The translations under genes and the position numbers were made by a program. The notes below the pieces were generated by a model. That model saw only the letters and a program-made list of their open reading frames with translations. It was not told where the DNA came from and did no database searches. Source: Bradyrhizobium sp. AUGA SZCCT0176 (GTDB lineage: Bacteria; Pseudomonadota; Alphaproteobacteria; Rhizobiales; Xanthobacteraceae). From it: 64,000 nt of DNA. The stretch spans positions 62,001 to 126,000 of the forward strand of contig NZ_JAFCMB010000011.1 in NCBI RefSeq assembly GCF_018130145.1, in the 5' to 3' direction. Position 1 is the first letter of the stretch, and every line of letters begins with the position of its first letter. Positions 41,301-44,300 of the stretch are shown piece by piece.

Positions 41301-44300
41301 CCCTTGACGCGCATGCGCAGCGTATCGGTCGCACCGTCGCGCAGGAAATCCAGGTCGGTCCAGCGGATCTCGTCGATGAACTTGAGCTTGTCATGCTGCG
41401 GCGGATCGAACAGCCCGGGTATAGCGTTGTCGATGATGACGTCGCGGCCGTAGTTTCGACCATAGATATAGGTGTCGTCGCCTTCCTTGCCGGAGAGGAA
41501 GTCGTCTCCCGCCCCGCCATCGAGGGTGTTGGCGTTGATCATGCCGTAGATCGCGTCGTCGCCAGTGGTCTTGGCGTTGAGAAGGACTTGCTGGACGATC
41601 TGCTTGAAATCGAGGGCGGAGCCGTCGTCGAAGGTGAAGCGCTCGATCAGGTTCGGTGCGACATAGTCAAGGCCGTCGCTGCCGCCCATCGCCTCGGAGA
41701 ACAGGCCGAGCCCGGTCTTGATGCCGGCGAACTGCCCGATGATCTCGAGGGTGTCGCCGGTCGGGTTGCCGTCGTCATCGAGAATGACGATCTTGAGATT
41801 GGCGCTTTCGCCGTCGCGGATCAGCTTCAGGTTTTCGGTCTTGATGCCGGCCTTGAAGCTGAGGACGTCGATGCCGGCCTTGACCGGCCCGAACGAGAAG
41901 TTGCCGAGATCGTCGATAACATCGTCCCCGTCGCCGGCCTGGAAGACATAGATGTCTCCACCAGCGCCGCCGCTCATATAGTCGTTGCCCTTGCCGCCCC
42001 AGAGGATATCGGCCGAGCCCGAGCCCATCAGGCTGTCATTGAACAGTCCCGCGGCGCGCTCCCGGTCGAGCACTTCCACCGACATGCGGAAGCGGTCCCA
42101 GGCCACGCCGTCGGCAAAGACGATGGCGCTGACGCCGGAATCCATCCGCTTGCCGTTGGTCAGGAGCTCATTGAGTTCGCCCTTGAACTGGTCGGTCAGG
42201 CGGATGGTGTTGGTGCGGCCGCGGATCTGGAGGATCAGGTCCTCGCCGTCGCGGATTGCCTTGACGTCGCTGGACAGCACATCGGTGAAGCGCAGCTGGT
42301 CGCCGTCGCCGTGGTCTTTGTCGTCGATGAAATCGTCGCCGGAATTGCGGCCGACGAAATAGAAGTCCGCGCCAAGCCCGCCGCGCAGCGTCTGAGTGCC
42401 GTCCGTCATGTAGAAGTAGTCGGCAGAATCGGTGCCGTTGACGATGGTGTCGCCGGCCGCGTGGGTGATGATGCGCTCGTCGCTGATCGACAGCGCGTGG
42501 GCAACACCGCGGATGTCGAGATCGACACCGACGGTCTCGAAGGCCGGCAGCATCATCTGCATGATGAAGGCCTGGTCGACGGCGAGCGTGCTGCCGGCGA
42601 GGTTTCCTTCACCCGCGGGACGATAATCCGGATAGACCTGCGCCAGGATCCCGTTCCACTCGGCGAGGTAATCGAACACGGCATCGTCGGCGTTGCTGGC
42701 CGGCGCGCCGGCGAAGATCGCCTCGAACATCGGGGCGAGTTCGCGGTTCGTGTTCGGTTTGTAGCTGTCGGAGGCGATGTCGTATTTGACGCCCTGGAAG
42801 AAGTCCTTCAGCCCGCCCTGGATGGCGACACGGACCGCATAGCGGCGCGAGGTCGCGATATACTGCTCCATGACCGGCTGCAGCATGTCGATCATGGTCG
42901 CGATGCCGGAAACATATTGCGCCGGGTCGGTCGAAAGATTGGCGCTGCCGCCGGGACCGACGGCGTAGGCGATGTGGCCGGTCGCATTATCGAGATGCGC
43001 CGTCAGCATCTCCGGACGGAAGTCGACGCCGCCCAGCGAGGTCGCGAAATGGAACTGGGCGGGGGTAAGCATTTCGACGCGATAGGTGGAATCGTCGATC
43101 GAATTCACCTCGTCGAGCGTATCGAAATCGATCGCATAGTTGCGCAGGTTGAATTCTCTGGAGTCGCCGGTCTTCCATTCCAGTTCGATGGCGCGATCGA
43201 GATTGCGCGCCCAGACGTAGAAGGTGCCGTCCTGGTCGGTGACTTTAACCGTGTAGTCGACGGCGATGCCGTCGGTGAAGCGCACGCCGATCTCGTCGAC
43301 CGGAAGGTCGGCATAAGGGTTGAAGCCGATCTCTTCGGTCCGCCATTCGGTGCCGGTGGGATGCGCGAGCGCTAGAATATCACCCCTGGTAGCATAACTG
43401 GTCGCAGAATTGGACGCGAGCTTCCACGTACCGTCCGCCTGCTTGATGCCGTAGTCGATGATGACGGCGCGTCCGTTCAGGACGCCCATCAGATAGGGCG
43501 CGGCCTCGCGGTGGGTCACCGCTTCGTCGCGGTCCGACGGCGACCAGGTCTGCTCGAGGCGCCAGCCGGCACCGGACGCCGCTGCTTGCGCCAGCACGTC
43601 CTGCATCGTCGCGCGCGCGATCGGTTGTCCCTGCGCGTCGAGCACCGGCGCGCCGGAGGCGAGCGTCCAGTAGCCGCCCTGGGCGTCCTCGACATAGACG
43701 CCGCGGTCGAGCAGCACGGCCTTGCCGTTGCCGTCGAGGCCGACCAGCACCGGCGTCAGCTCGCGCGTCTCTTCCAGCGCCGCGCCCCAGGCGCCGAGCA
43801 CGTCACCGACCTGCGCGACCAGCGTACGTATCTTCGGCGTGGTCATAGCCGCGGCGGTGGACGTCACCAGTTCGCTGAACGCGATATCGTTCGCCATGGT
43901 GATGGCGAGGTTGGTTATCCGCCCAAATCCCTTGACATCCAGCGTCGAGCTGGATTGCCAGTCGGCCAGGCCGGACTCGCCGCCATATCTCGTATCGGTA
44001 TCGTTCGAGGCCAGAATGGCGTCGAACATCTGGCGCACGGCACCATCTTCGAAAGTGACGTCGCCGACGCCGGTGAGTCGCGCGCCCTGCGGGGTGACAA
44101 CGTCGATTGCGGTCGCGCCGAGATCGAGGGTGACGATGCCGAGTTGGTCGAGCGTCTTCAGCTCGCCGGCATCGGTCACGCCATCGCGGTCGTAGTCCTG
44201 CCAAACCCTGAGTTCGGACCACAGCACATCCGCAGCCGTGATCTTGCCGTCACCATTGGAATCGAGCGCCGCGAGCTGGGCAAAGCCGGACTGGCCGACC

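Larger units (their letters stand above)
27230..42450 (-). repeat. Main RTX nonapeptide/haemolysin-related array of the giant protein
   Basis: Residues about 1400-6470 consist of dozens of repeats of blocks such as 'LSGGAGNDTLIGGTGND' and 'YVFNRGDGQDVI', each followed by a module like 'GTEDRITI...IRFADGTVWT'. These are the calcium-binding parallel beta-roll repeats of type I secreted RTX proteins and the associated PF06594-type domains (named from memory). They fold outside the cell on binding calcium. The array is broken by the lectin-like and DUF642-like inserts. Confidence 0.9.
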